Positions 25,860 through 37,043 of a DNA stretch of 64,000 bases are shown here, one piece after another. The stretch is from JAWLCQ01 sp041687095 (GTDB lineage Bacteria; Planctomycetota; Phycisphaerae; SM23-33), in the NCBI GenBank assembly GCA_041687095.1, contig JAWLCQ010000003.1:25035-89034 (forward strand), written 5' to 3'. Both the position numbers and the translations under genes were made by a program. The notes beneath the pieces are model-generated. The model ran no database searches and had not been told where the DNA came from. It was given only the letters and a program-made list of their open reading frames with translations. Every line of letters starts with the position of its first letter. Position 1 is the first letter of the stretch.

Positions 25860-26211
25860 GACCTCGTTGTTCTACACATCTCGGCGTCCCGACAGGGACG
25901 CGATTCCGGGAGTCCCGGTAGGGACGGCTTGACAATAGCCCAGCACTTCAGTGCTGGGTAACGGTCGCGCGGGATCCCAAGCCCCGGGAGGGGCGCTTGA
26001 GGGATGGGTCCATGACGCTCCCTCAAGCGCCCCTCCCGGGGCTTGAGAAGAAGAAAAGGAAGGGGGATGGGGTGCCCGGGTCCCAGCAGTGAACTGCTGG
26101 GCTACTGTCACAGCGTCCCTACCGGGACGCACGGAGACGCGTCCCTGGCGGGACGCCCCGAATCGGGTGCATGCCGCCCGCGAGGTCCGAGATGTGTAGA
26201 ACAACGAGGTC
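25860..26211. repeat. 352-bp nested palindromic element
   Basis: The outer arms are a perfect 25-bp inverted repeat (25860-25884 against 26187-26211) containing TTGTTCTACACATCTCGG. The inner arms are a perfect 26-bp inverted repeat (25979-26004 against 26019-26044) containing GCCCCGGGAGGGGCGCTTG. Between them, each arm carries small palindromes in the same order: CGTCCCGACAGGGACG, GTCCCGGTAGGGACG and CCCAGCACTTCAGTGCTGGG (right arm CCCAGCAGTGAACTGCTGGG). The modules thus occur twice as mirror images. There is no open frame of interest. Flanks carry GGGTCAGGAGACCCCC shared with family P1. Confidence 0.85.
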
Positions 26212-26532
26212 AGGAGACCCCCGGCGCAGGAAGTGCGTGGGGTGCCGCAGGCGATTGAGGCAGCCCAGGCGCGGGGCGCCGGGGCACTTGCGCTGGAGGG
26301 GATCCAACACGACCGCCCCCAAGTCGGGGATTCACCTATCCTTAACACAGCACTCTACCCATTGTGCCCACTGGCGGAGTTTGCTACCATATGTTGACGA
26401 GCACAGGGAGTGCTGGGCGCCGTTAGGGCGTTGTTCGGATGTCGGTACTTGTCGGATCCGGGAAAGTGATTTCGGCAAGCAAAAGCGGAGCAAGCGCTTA
26501 CGTCGATGTCCAATATTTCGCGTAGATTTCTA
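26212..26532. other. Intergenic, no gene seen
   Basis: The sequence drops in GC content after about 26330 (TTAACACAGCACTCTACCC and onward) toward the nrdJ promoter. No gene or repeat was recognised. Confidence 0.4.
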
Positions 26533-26561
26533 TTGAACGCCACAAGATGTAGGGCTATGTT
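26533..26561 (+). promoter_or_regulatory. Candidate nrdJ promoter
   Basis: TTGAAC at 26533-26538 and TATGTT at 26556-26561 are spaced by 17 bp. A transcript from here would have a leader of roughly 200 nt. Confidence 0.4.
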
Positions 26562-26589
26562 CCGCTGTATCGACTTTATGTTGCACTTG

Positions 26590-26735
26590 GTTCAGAAGGG
26601 ATTCGGCCTCACGTCCGGGTCCTGAGCGGAATGAGCCTCAGGGCCAACAGGGAAACGGTGTTCCAGCACGCAAGTGGTGGTACGTGCGCGGCGTGAGCGA
26701 TGGTCCCGGCCTGCCGCACGGGCGGGTGGCGCATC
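26590..26735 (+). promoter_or_regulatory. Structured nrdJ leader, possibly cobalamin-riboswitch-like
   Basis: The leader holds GGGAAACGGTG, then GCACGCAAGTGG, then GTCCCGGCCTGCCG, in the order of the GGGAA-GGTG, CGCAACTG and GACCTGCC landmarks of cobalamin riboswitches. The middle stem is shorter than usual and the last element is imperfect. The downstream gene is a B12-dependent enzyme, which makes cobalamin sensing plausible. This is a suggestion, not an identification. Confidence 0.3.
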
Positions 26736-26773
26736 AGTCCGGAAGGGATTCCCGCGGAGTGGAGAGTTAGCTT

Positions 26774-29830
<3,057 letters not shown>

Positions 29831-30213
29831 GGCCGGATTACCTACGGCAGCAGGGCGCCGACCCACTTGCCACGGCTGAAAGAGCCTCGGCGCCGGATCC
29901 CCGCTTGTGCCCACGGAGGGGCGCGGCGGGCTGCACGTCGAACGATCGCCCCCGGGCGAGGGTTCGGCGTCTTCCCGCATGTTCGCCCCGCGCCGCCGGA
30001 TGCCGTCTCTCCGGGGGACGCACATGTGGTGACGGACCAGGGACTGAAGCGGGAACGGCGCCCGGGCGGCGCCGGGCCGTTGCCCGCTGACTCCCCTCCT
30101 CCACCCGCGGCGCGGCTGCCCCCCGACGCATGGCCTCACCCCAAGAGCAGCCGAAACGCGCATACCGCGTCCAATCCGTCAGAATATTCGGCGTCCAACG
30201 ATTCCCTTAAAGA
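29831..30213. other. Intergenic, about 380 bp, no gene seen
   Basis: Proline/arginine-rich shadow frames only. Composition becomes AT-richer after about 30170, leading into the promoter at 30214. Confidence 0.4.
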
Positions 30214-30241
30214 TTGAATTGATTGCAGTCCGAAGTATAAT
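30214..30241 (+). promoter_or_regulatory. Promoter of the candidate small RNA
   Basis: TTGAAT at 30214-30219 and a consensus TATAAT at 30236-30241 are spaced by 16 bp in a locally AT-rich patch. Transcription would start near 30248, and no start codon with a ribosome site follows. Confidence 0.65.
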
Positions 30242-30247
30242 GCTAAC

Positions 30248-30360
30248 GCATGGTTGTCCGCTGCACCCCAGACTGATGCAGGTCTCCCTCCACCTGCATC
30301 TGGGTTGCGGCACTTCGGGCGATGCCGAGGTCTCCCTCCGCCTAGGCATCGCCCATTTCT
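30248..30360 (+). ncRNA. Candidate small RNA with twin C-rich-loop hairpins
   Basis: Hairpin 1: GATGCAGGT (30275-30283) pairs with ACCTGCATC (30292-30300). Hairpin 2: GGGCGATGCC (30317-30326) pairs with GGCATCGCCC (30345-30354), with an inner AGG/CCT helix. The stems differ, yet the apical parts are the same 16 bases apart from one change: AGGTCTCCCTCC, then A or G, then CCT. The loop UCUCCCUCC can pair with Shine-Dalgarno sequences (GGAGG). ATTTCTGTTATC follows hairpin 2 and may serve as a weak termination tail. A consensus promoter lies just upstream. No known family was matched; the layout recalls alphaproteobacterial cuckoo/CcsR-type RNAs. Confidence 0.6.
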
Positions 30361-30525
30361 GTTATCTCTCCTCCTCCATCCTCTTCTACGGCCCCGGGGC
30401 AGGTGCGCTGCGGAAGAACCGGAATTTTCTCGCGTACTCCTGCGGGTGAGCGGCCGGCCCTGAACCGACTGCGCAGCAGGCCCACTCCTGCCTCCCGATA
30501 TTCCGGTCTTCGTCCCATCGCCCGC

Positions 30526-30555
30526 TTGTAACGGCGCGGCGGGGGACGTTATCAT
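30526..30555 (+). promoter_or_regulatory. prfB promoter
   Basis: TTGTAA at 30526-30531 and TATCAT at 30550-30555, 18 bp apart, end 24 bp before the prfB start codon. This gives a leader of about 20 nt that includes AAGGAG. Confidence 0.5.
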
Positions 30556-30579
30556 GACAGATAGCCTCAAGGAGCTGTA

Positions 30580-31693
30580 ATGACCGAGCCTGCGGAACTG
30601 CGGAACGCCCTCGACACCCTCCACGCCCGGATCATTGCTGTCCGGGACTCTCTTTGACGTCCCTAAACTCAAGGAACGCATGACCGCCCTGGAGGCGCGA
30701 ATGAGCGCCCCGGATTTCTGGAGCGATCAGGAGACCGCGCAGGACGTCGTCGCCGACCTCAAGCGGGTCAAGGCGGTCGTTGCGCCCATCACCACCATGC
30801 TCCAGCGCGTGGAGGACGCCCAGGTCCTGCTCCAACTCGCCGACGAGGGCGACAGCCCCGAGACCGTGGACGAGGTCGCCGCCGAGGCCGCCGCGATTCA
30901 GGCCGAGTTGGAGAGGCTCGAACTGCGGACGATGCTCTCGGAGCCGCACGATATGGGTCCCTGCTACTTCTCCGTCCACGCGGGAGCGGGCGGGACGGAG
31001 TCCTGCGACTGGGCCGAGATGCTCACCCGCATGTACATCCGCTACTTCGAGCGGATGGGCTACAAGGTCGAGGAGGTCGACCGGCTGGACGGGGAGGAGG
31101 CAGGCATCCGGTCCGTCGCCTTCCATGTGTCGGGGCCCTACGCGTACGGCTACCTGTCGTGCGAGCGCGGCGTGCACCGCCTGGTGCGGATCAGCCCGTT
31201 CGACGCGCAGTCGCGGCGGCACACGAGCTTCGCGTCCATTGACGTTCTGCCCGAACTCGCCGACGTCGAAATCGAGGTCGACTGGGACAAGGACGTCCGC
31301 GAGGACGTCTACCGCGCCAGCGGGGCCGGCGGGCAGCACGTGAACAAGACGTCCTCGGCGGTGCGGCTGACGCACATCCCGACGAATCTCGTCGCGCAGT
31401 GCCAGAACGAGCGCTCCCAGCACAAAAACCGAGCCGCCGCCCGCAAAATGCTTATGGCCAAGCTCTACCAGCGGGAGCAGGCCAAGCGCGACGCCGACCT
31501 CGCCAGGCAGTACGGCGAGAAGGGCGAGATCGCCTTCGGCAACCAGATCCGGTCGTACGTCCTGTACCCCTACCAACTGGTGCGGGACGAGCGGACCGAG
31601 ATGAAGAGTTCGCACACCGATCGCGTGCTCGACGGTGACATTCAGGAGTTCATTGACGGATACCTGCGGCAACGGGCCGCCCGCAACCGGTGA
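30580..31693 (+). CDS. prfB: Peptide chain release factor 2 with programmed +1 frameshift
   Basis: Translation starts at the ATG at 30580 (AAGGAG upstream), reads 25 codons to CTT, and meets an in-frame TGA at 30655-30657 in the classic CTT-TGA-C context. A +1 slip to GAC at 30656 continues to 31693, giving 370 residues, close to the usual RF2 length. The main frame shows SPFDAQSRRHTSF with the SPF stop-codon recognition motif of RF2 and GAGGQHVNKT with the GGQ peptidyl-tRNA hydrolysis motif. The UGA is read by RF2 itself, so low RF2 favours the frameshift: autoregulation. A gene caller that ignores this would start at an internal codon and lose the N-terminus. Confidence 0.97.
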
Positions 31694-31833
31694 TCCGCGG
31701 CCCCGGCGAGAGCAGGGATGCACCTGCCCCCTCCCGGTTCCGCCCCCCCGACCCGGTGGCGTTCGGGCTCCCGCCCGCCCCGCACCCCCGCCGCAGCAGC
31801 CCGCCGCATGGACGCGGCAAAGGAGAAGGCTGG

Positions 31834-34164
31834 ATGAAGCCTACGGCTTGCTGTTTGCTGTCTGCCCTGGCTCTCCTCGTCGCCCCGCTTGCCGCCCCCG
31901 CGGCCCCCGCCTTCTCCGATGAGGCCGTCGAGCAGGCCATCGCCAAGGGCATTGCGTACCTCTGGAAGCAGCAGAAACCCGACGGGAGCTTCGCGGGCAT
32001 GGGGGGCTACCCGACGGGGCCCGGGGCGCTGATGATCCATGCCCTCCTGGAGGCCGGGGAACGGGCGCAGGACCCGCGGATGGAAAAGGCCCTCGCCTGG
32101 CTGTCCAGAACCGCCACGGACCGCACCTACTCGCTGGGCATCCGCTGCAACGTCTGGGAGATCGCCAACCGCCAAACTGACCATAAATACGCCGACGTCT
32201 TCCGTAAGGAGGTCTCCATCCTCGTCCTATCCACCAAGGACGGGAGCTACGGGTACGCCTCCAAGGGCGACGGGACGAGCACCGGGGACAATTCCTGCAG
32301 CCAGTACGGCCTGCTGGGCGTCTGGGCCGGGGCGCGGGGCAACCTTGAGATCCCCGAAGCCTACTGGAACCGCGTGCTCAGGCACTGGATGGAGAACCAG
32401 GCCCCCGACGGGGCGTGGGCGTACCGCGGCAAGACCCCGTCGCGCCCCACCATGGCCGCCGCCGGCATGGCCAGCCTCTACGTCTGCATCGACAACCTCC
32501 TCTTCGAGGAGTACGCCCAGTGCCGCTCCGACCGCGGCCTGATCGCCCCGATCGAGAAGGGCCTCGCGTGGTTCGACAAGAACTTCAAGGCCTCCACCGA
32601 CGGGTACTACATGTACGGCGTGGAGCGGGTGGCGCTGGCGAGCGGGTACAAGTACTTCGGCACGGCCGACTGGTACAAGCTCGGGGCCACCAAGATTCTC
32701 GCCGCCCAACAGGCCAACGGATCGTTCAAGATGGGCGGGCACGGGGGGCAGGGAGGCGTGGGAACGGCCTTCGCGATCCTCTTCCTCGTCCGCGGCCGCC
32801 AGGCCGTCCTGTTCAACAAGCTCGAGCGCGACGGGGACTGGCGGAACCGCCCGCGCGACCTGGCGTCGCTCACCCGCTGGATCACCAACACCTTCGAGAA
32901 GTCCGTCAACTGGCAGATCATCAACCTCCGGGTCCCCGTGGAGGAGTGGCACGACGCCCCGCTCCTCTACATCACCGGGGCCAAGGAACCCACCTTCACT
33001 CCCCAGCAGCTCGACAAGCTCCGCACCTTCGTCCTCCAGGGCGGGACCATCTTCAGCGCCACCGAGTGCAACGGCCGAGAGTTCCGCCAGGGCATCCGCG
33101 AGATCTACGTCCAGCTCTTCCCCGACTACGAACTCGTCGAAGTGGACCGTACGCACCCGCTGTACACGCTGCACTACACCCTCCGCAGCCGGCCCAAGCT
33201 CTTCATGATCCACAACGGCGTGCGGCCGCTGGTGATCCATACGGACGACGACCTGCCGCTGCACTGGCAGTTGTCGCGGAAGAGCACGGCGTCGTGGGCG
33301 TACGAGGCGGCGGCGAACCTGTTCATGTACGTGACGGACCAGGGGCACCTGCGGATGCGCGGGGTGCAGCACTGGCCCGCGGTGCCCAAGGGCGAGTGCG
33401 AGCGGACCGTCCCGATCGTCCGCGTGCAGTACGCGGGCAACTGGAACCCCGAGCCTTTGGCGCTGGAGCGGTTCGGCCGAATGCTGGAGGAGCGAGAGAA
33501 GGTCCGCCTGCAGCCCCTGCCCCCCGTCGCCATCGAGAGCCTCGGGGAGTGTGCGGCGCCTCTGGCCCTGCTGACGGGGACGACGACCGCCCGCCTTCGC
33601 GGCACCGACGTCGAGCAGATCCGCCGCTACGTCCAGGCGGGCGGGACGGTGCTGATCGATGCGGCCGGGGGGAACCGGGACTTCCATGAGTCCATGCGAG
33701 AGGTCCTGGAGAAGTCCTTCGGGTACGCCAGCCTCGTGCCCCTCTCCCCGGCGGCCACCCTGTTCACCCTGCCCGGGCACGAGATCGAAACCGTGCAGTT
33801 CCGCCGCGCCACCCTCCGCCGCAGTGGGCGGGGCGAAAAGGACCCGCGATTCAGCGCGGTGCTTCTGGACAACCGCCCCGCAATCCTCCTCAGCCGCGAG
33901 GATCTCACGCTGGGCCTGCTGGGCGTACACACGTACGGAGCGGACGGGTACGATCCGGAGGACGCCTACCGGCTGTTGCGCAACGCGGTGCTGCTGACCC
34001 TTCCGCCCCAGCCGACCTCCGCCCCCAGCGCCGGCCAACCCGCCACGGCTCCCGGCACCAGCCAACCGGCGGCGACGCCGCCCGGCGAGGCGGGCGCAGA
34101 GGGCGAGGCGGGGGAGCCTTCTGACGGCGGCCCGCCCGACGGGAAACCCGAGCGGCCCCTGTAG
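31834..34164 (+). CDS. Exported alpha/alpha-toroid plus DUF4159 protein, paralogue 1
   Basis: 776 residues from the ATG at 31834, with AAGGAGAAGG before it. The signal peptide is residues 1-24 (KPTACCLLSALALLVAPLAA). Residues 30-320 are a helical toroid of the prenyltransferase/squalene-cyclase type, with repeats such as IAYLWKQQKPDGSF, ENQAPDGAWAY and ILAAQQANGSFKMGG. From about 360 comes a DUF4159 region (WHDAPLLYITGAKEPTF, TFVLQGGTIFSATECNGREF). A second, similar region with AGGTVLIDAAGGNRDFHESM is near 610. The C-terminal tail is Pro/Ala-rich. The next gene is a paralogue throughout. Such proteins are common in planctomycetes; their role is unknown, and enzymatic activity on terpenoids is unlikely to be inferable from the fold alone. 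Confidence 0.8.
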   Translation: MKPTACCLLSALALLVAPLAAPAAPAFSDEAVEQAIAKGIAYLWKQQKPDGSFAGMGGYPTGPGALMIHALLEAGERAQDPRMEKALAWLSRTATDRTYSLGIRCNVWEIANRQTDHKYADVFRKEVSILVLSTKDGSYGYASKGDGTSTGDNSCSQYGLLGVWAGARGNLEIPEAYWNRVLRHWMENQAPDGAWAYRGKTPSRPTMAAAGMASLYVCIDNLLFEEYAQCRSDRGLIAPIEKGLAWFDKNFKASTDGYYMYGVERVALASGYKYFGTADWYKLGATKILAAQQANGSFKMGGHGGQGGVGTAFAILFLVRGRQAVLFNKLERDGDWRNRPRDLASLTRWITNTFEKSVNWQIINLRVPVEEWHDAPLLYITGAKEPTFTPQQLDKLRTFVLQGGTIFSATECNGREFRQGIREIYVQLFPDYELVEVDRTHPLYTLHYTLRSRPKLFMIHNGVRPLVIHTDDDLPLHWQLSRKSTASWAYEAAANLFMYVTDQGHLRMRGVQHWPAVPKGECERTVPIVRVQYAGNWNPEPLALERFGRMLEEREKVRLQPLPPVAIESLGECAAPLALLTGTTTARLRGTDVEQIRRYVQAGGTVLIDAAGGNRDFHESMREVLEKSFGYASLVPLSPAATLFTLPGHEIETVQFRRATLRRSGRGEKDPRFSAVLLDNRPAILLSREDLTLGLLGVHTYGADGYDPEDAYRLLRNAVLLTLPPQPTSAPSAGQPATAPGTSQPAATPPGEAGAEGEAGEPSDGGPPDGKPERPL

Positions 34165-34385
34165 GGCGGACGAGGCGCGGCAGGGTGGCTCTTGCGGGGC
34201 ATGGGCGGACGCCTGGTCTCGCTGGGGCGTGTCCCCCCGCTTTCGCCGCGGCCGGCGAGCACGGGCGAACGTACGGAATCGGTGCGTGTCTGCCTGAAGA
34301 GGCGTTGACGCGCCAGGCGGAAATTGCGAAGATAGGCTTCTGGGGTAGCGTGGTGCAAAGAAGCGGGGGCCGAGAAGGAGTACGT

Positions 34386-36701
34386 ATGCCGCGGACAGTC
34401 GTAACTCTGGTGATCCTGACGCTTGTCATTCCCTTCACCGCCCTGTCCGCCCGAGGTGCGGAGTTCTCGGCCGAGGAGGTCGACCGTGCCATTGACAAGG
34501 CCGTCGAATTCCTCTGGTCGCAGCAGGGGGCGGACGGGAGCTTCCCGGGGTACGGGATGGGCGGGGGGCACGCCTATCCCGACGGGCCCGGGGCGATGGC
34601 AATCTACGCACTGCTGGAAGCGGGCGTGGACCCGCAGAACCCGCGGATGGAGAAGTCCCTCAAGTGGCTCGAGGGGATCAAGAGCACGATGACCTACTCC
34701 CTGGGCATCCGCTGCAACATCTGGGAGATCGCCAACCGCAAGACGGACTTCAAGTATGGCGAGATCCTCCAGCGTGACGCCGAGCTTCTCGTCAAGTCCA
34801 CCGCCGCCGGCAGCTACACGTACGCGTCGGACGGTACGCCCAAGGGCGGGGACAACTCCAACAGCCAGTACGGCCTGCTGGGGGCGTGGGGCGCGGCGAG
34901 GGGGAACATTGAGATCCCCGAGGCCTACTGGTGGAAGGTCATGCGCCACTGGCTGAACTGCCAGCACGCCGACGGGGGCTGGGGCTACAACCAGAGCGAC
35001 CAGAAGACCACCCCCACCATGGCCGCCGCCGGGGTCGCCAGCCTCTACGTCTGCGTGGACAACCTCCTGTTCGCCGCCTACGCCGACTGCAACCCCGACC
35101 GCGGGATGATGCAGCCCATCGAGCGCGGCCTGGAGTGGTTCGAGAAGAATTTCCCCGCCTCCCTCACGGGCCAGTTGGGCTACGGGCACGGGAACCTGTA
35201 CTACTACATCTACGGCGTGGAGCGGGTGGGGCTGGCGTCGGGGATGAAGTACTTCGGGACCCTCGACTGGTACAAGATGGGCGCCAAACGCCTCATCAGC
35301 ATGCAGGGCGGGGGGGGCTCCTGGTCCTCCAAGTATGGGCCCGTCGTCGACACCTCCTACGCCCTGCTGTTCCTCTGCCGCGGCCGAAACGCCGTCCTGT
35401 TCAACAAGCTCCAGCGCGACGGGGACTGGCGCAACCGCCCGCGCGACCTGGCGTCGGTCACGACGTGGATCTCGAACACCTTCGAGAAGACCGTCAACTG
35501 GCAGATCATCAACACCCGCGTCCCGGTGACCGAATGGCACGACGCGCCGATCCTGTACATCTCGGGGGCGAAGGCCCCGCAGTTCTCCGAGGCGGAGATG
35601 GAGAAGCTCCGCACCTTCGTCTGGCAGGGCGGGACGATCTTCAGCGTCGTCGAGTGCGACGGGCGGGAGTTCCGCCAGGGCATCCGCGACGTCTACGCCA
35701 AGCTCTTCCCCGACTACGAGATGGTCGAACTCTCCCGCGAGCACCCGCTGTACAAGGCCCACTACCAGCTCTCCCGCCGCCCCAACTTCTACATGATCGA
35801 CAACGGCGTGCGCCCGCTGGTCGTCCACGTCGATGATGACATGGCGTTGGAGTGGCAGCTCTCGCGGCGGGCGATGGCCCGCTGGGCGTACGAGGCGGCC
35901 GCCAACCTCTTCATGTACATCACCGACCGCGGCGAACTCCGCCCCCGCGGGGCGATGCACTGGCCCAACGAGTACAACGCCGGGGGGCTCCACAAGGTCA
36001 CCGCCGCCCGCGTCCAGTACACCGGGCACTACGACCCCGAGCCTCTCGCACTCAAGCGGTTCGCCCTGCTGCTGGGGATGCGGACGGGGGTCACGCTGGA
36101 CCTCGCACCGCCCGTCGCCCTGGACAAGCTCGGGGACTGCACCGCGAAGATCGCCTTCCTGACCGGCACGCGGGACGCGAAGCTCTCCCCCGCCCATCGC
36201 GAGCAGATCCGCAAGTACGCGGAGTCGGGCGGGACCCTCATCATCGATGCCGCCGGCGGCGACCGCCGCTTCCACGACGCCATGCGGACCGTCCTGGAGG
36301 AGACGTTCGGATTCGACAACCTGGTGAACCTGTCGCCCTCGTCGAAGATCTACATCCAGCCCGACCGCAAGATCGAGAAGGTCCAGTACCGCCGCGCCAC
36401 CCTCAAGCGCGTCACCGATCACGGTCCGCACCTCCGCGCCGTCCTCATCAAGGACCGCCCCGCCGTGCTGCTGTCCCGCGAGGACATCACGTTCGGGCTC
36501 CTGGGCGTCCCGTCGTACGGCGTGGACGGGTACAAGCCCGACGACGCCTACGCCCTGCTGCGGAACATCGTCTTCCATGTCGCGGGCATGACGGAGCAGG
36601 CGACCCCCTCGGCCCCCATGCTCACGCCCGCCACGCGCGACATTACCGATGACCCCATCGACCCCAACGCCATCACCCCCGGGGAGGAAGACAACCTCTG
36701 A
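34386..36701 (+). CDS. Exported alpha/alpha-toroid plus DUF4159 protein, paralogue 2
   Basis: 771 residues from the ATG at 34386, behind AAGGAG. The signal peptide is RTVVTLVILTLVIPFTALSA. It aligns end to end with the preceding gene: FLWSQQGADGSFPGYGMG, YSLGIRCNIWEIANRKTD, CQHADGGWGYNQSDQKTTPT, then the DUF4159 region WHDAPILYISGAKAPQF with TFVWQGGTIFSVVECDGREF, and the C-terminal AGGDRRFHDAMRTVLEETFG. It is a clear tandem duplicate in which identity is highest in the toroid and the first DUF4159 region and lowest in the tails. A possible promoter (TTGACG) lies in the 221-bp gap between the pair. Confidence 0.8.
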   Translation: MPRTVVTLVILTLVIPFTALSARGAEFSAEEVDRAIDKAVEFLWSQQGADGSFPGYGMGGGHAYPDGPGAMAIYALLEAGVDPQNPRMEKSLKWLEGIKSTMTYSLGIRCNIWEIANRKTDFKYGEILQRDAELLVKSTAAGSYTYASDGTPKGGDNSNSQYGLLGAWGAARGNIEIPEAYWWKVMRHWLNCQHADGGWGYNQSDQKTTPTMAAAGVASLYVCVDNLLFAAYADCNPDRGMMQPIERGLEWFEKNFPASLTGQLGYGHGNLYYYIYGVERVGLASGMKYFGTLDWYKMGAKRLISMQGGGGSWSSKYGPVVDTSYALLFLCRGRNAVLFNKLQRDGDWRNRPRDLASVTTWISNTFEKTVNWQIINTRVPVTEWHDAPILYISGAKAPQFSEAEMEKLRTFVWQGGTIFSVVECDGREFRQGIRDVYAKLFPDYEMVELSREHPLYKAHYQLSRRPNFYMIDNGVRPLVVHVDDDMALEWQLSRRAMARWAYEAAANLFMYITDRGELRPRGAMHWPNEYNAGGLHKVTAARVQYTGHYDPEPLALKRFALLLGMRTGVTLDLAPPVALDKLGDCTAKIAFLTGTRDAKLSPAHREQIRKYAESGGTLIIDAAGGDRRFHDAMRTVLEETFGFDNLVNLSPSSKIYIQPDRKIEKVQYRRATLKRVTDHGPHLRAVLIKDRPAVLLSREDITFGLLGVPSYGVDGYKPDDAYALLRNIVFHVAGMTEQATPSAPMLTPATRDITDDPIDPNAITPGEEDNL

Positions 36702-36728
36702 TACGCATTCCCTTTGATTCATGCGCGG

Positions 36729-36763
36729 GTGCCGTGGTTTGCGCAGCGCAGCGGAGCAACCAC
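36729..36763 (+). repeat. REP-like palindromic repeat, copy 2
   Basis: A 35-bp GTGCCGTGGTTTGCGCAGCG...CAACCAC unit, nearly identical to the copy at 17161, placed 27 bp after the second DUF4159 gene. The rest of the spacer to 37043 is GC-rich with C and G runs (about 36898-36910, 36970-36978) and no gene. Confidence 0.7.
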
Positions 36764-37043
36764 GTCCGACTCACGGCGTGCACGAATTGCTTGCGATGCG
36801 TATGACCCCTGGAGCGTGCAGCCACCGCCGACAGGATGAGTGACTGCGGTCGCGCGGGATGCTGGCGGTGCGACGACAACCACCCCCGCAGCAGCCCCCC
36901 CCCCCGGGGGCGGAAGCGTTTACGGACCGTAGGGGAGCCCCGGAAGGCTTTTGTCTTTTCGAGCCCCGAGGGGGGGCTGCAGGAAGGGCGGACAGGCGGC
37001 TCTGTGTCCCCCGTTCGGGGTCGAGGGTCGAGAAGGCATCCGC

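Noticed and set aside
30219..30449. 76-codon open frame covering the candidate small RNA
   Set aside because: No ribosome site. The stem-loop symmetry explains the sequence better than coding does.
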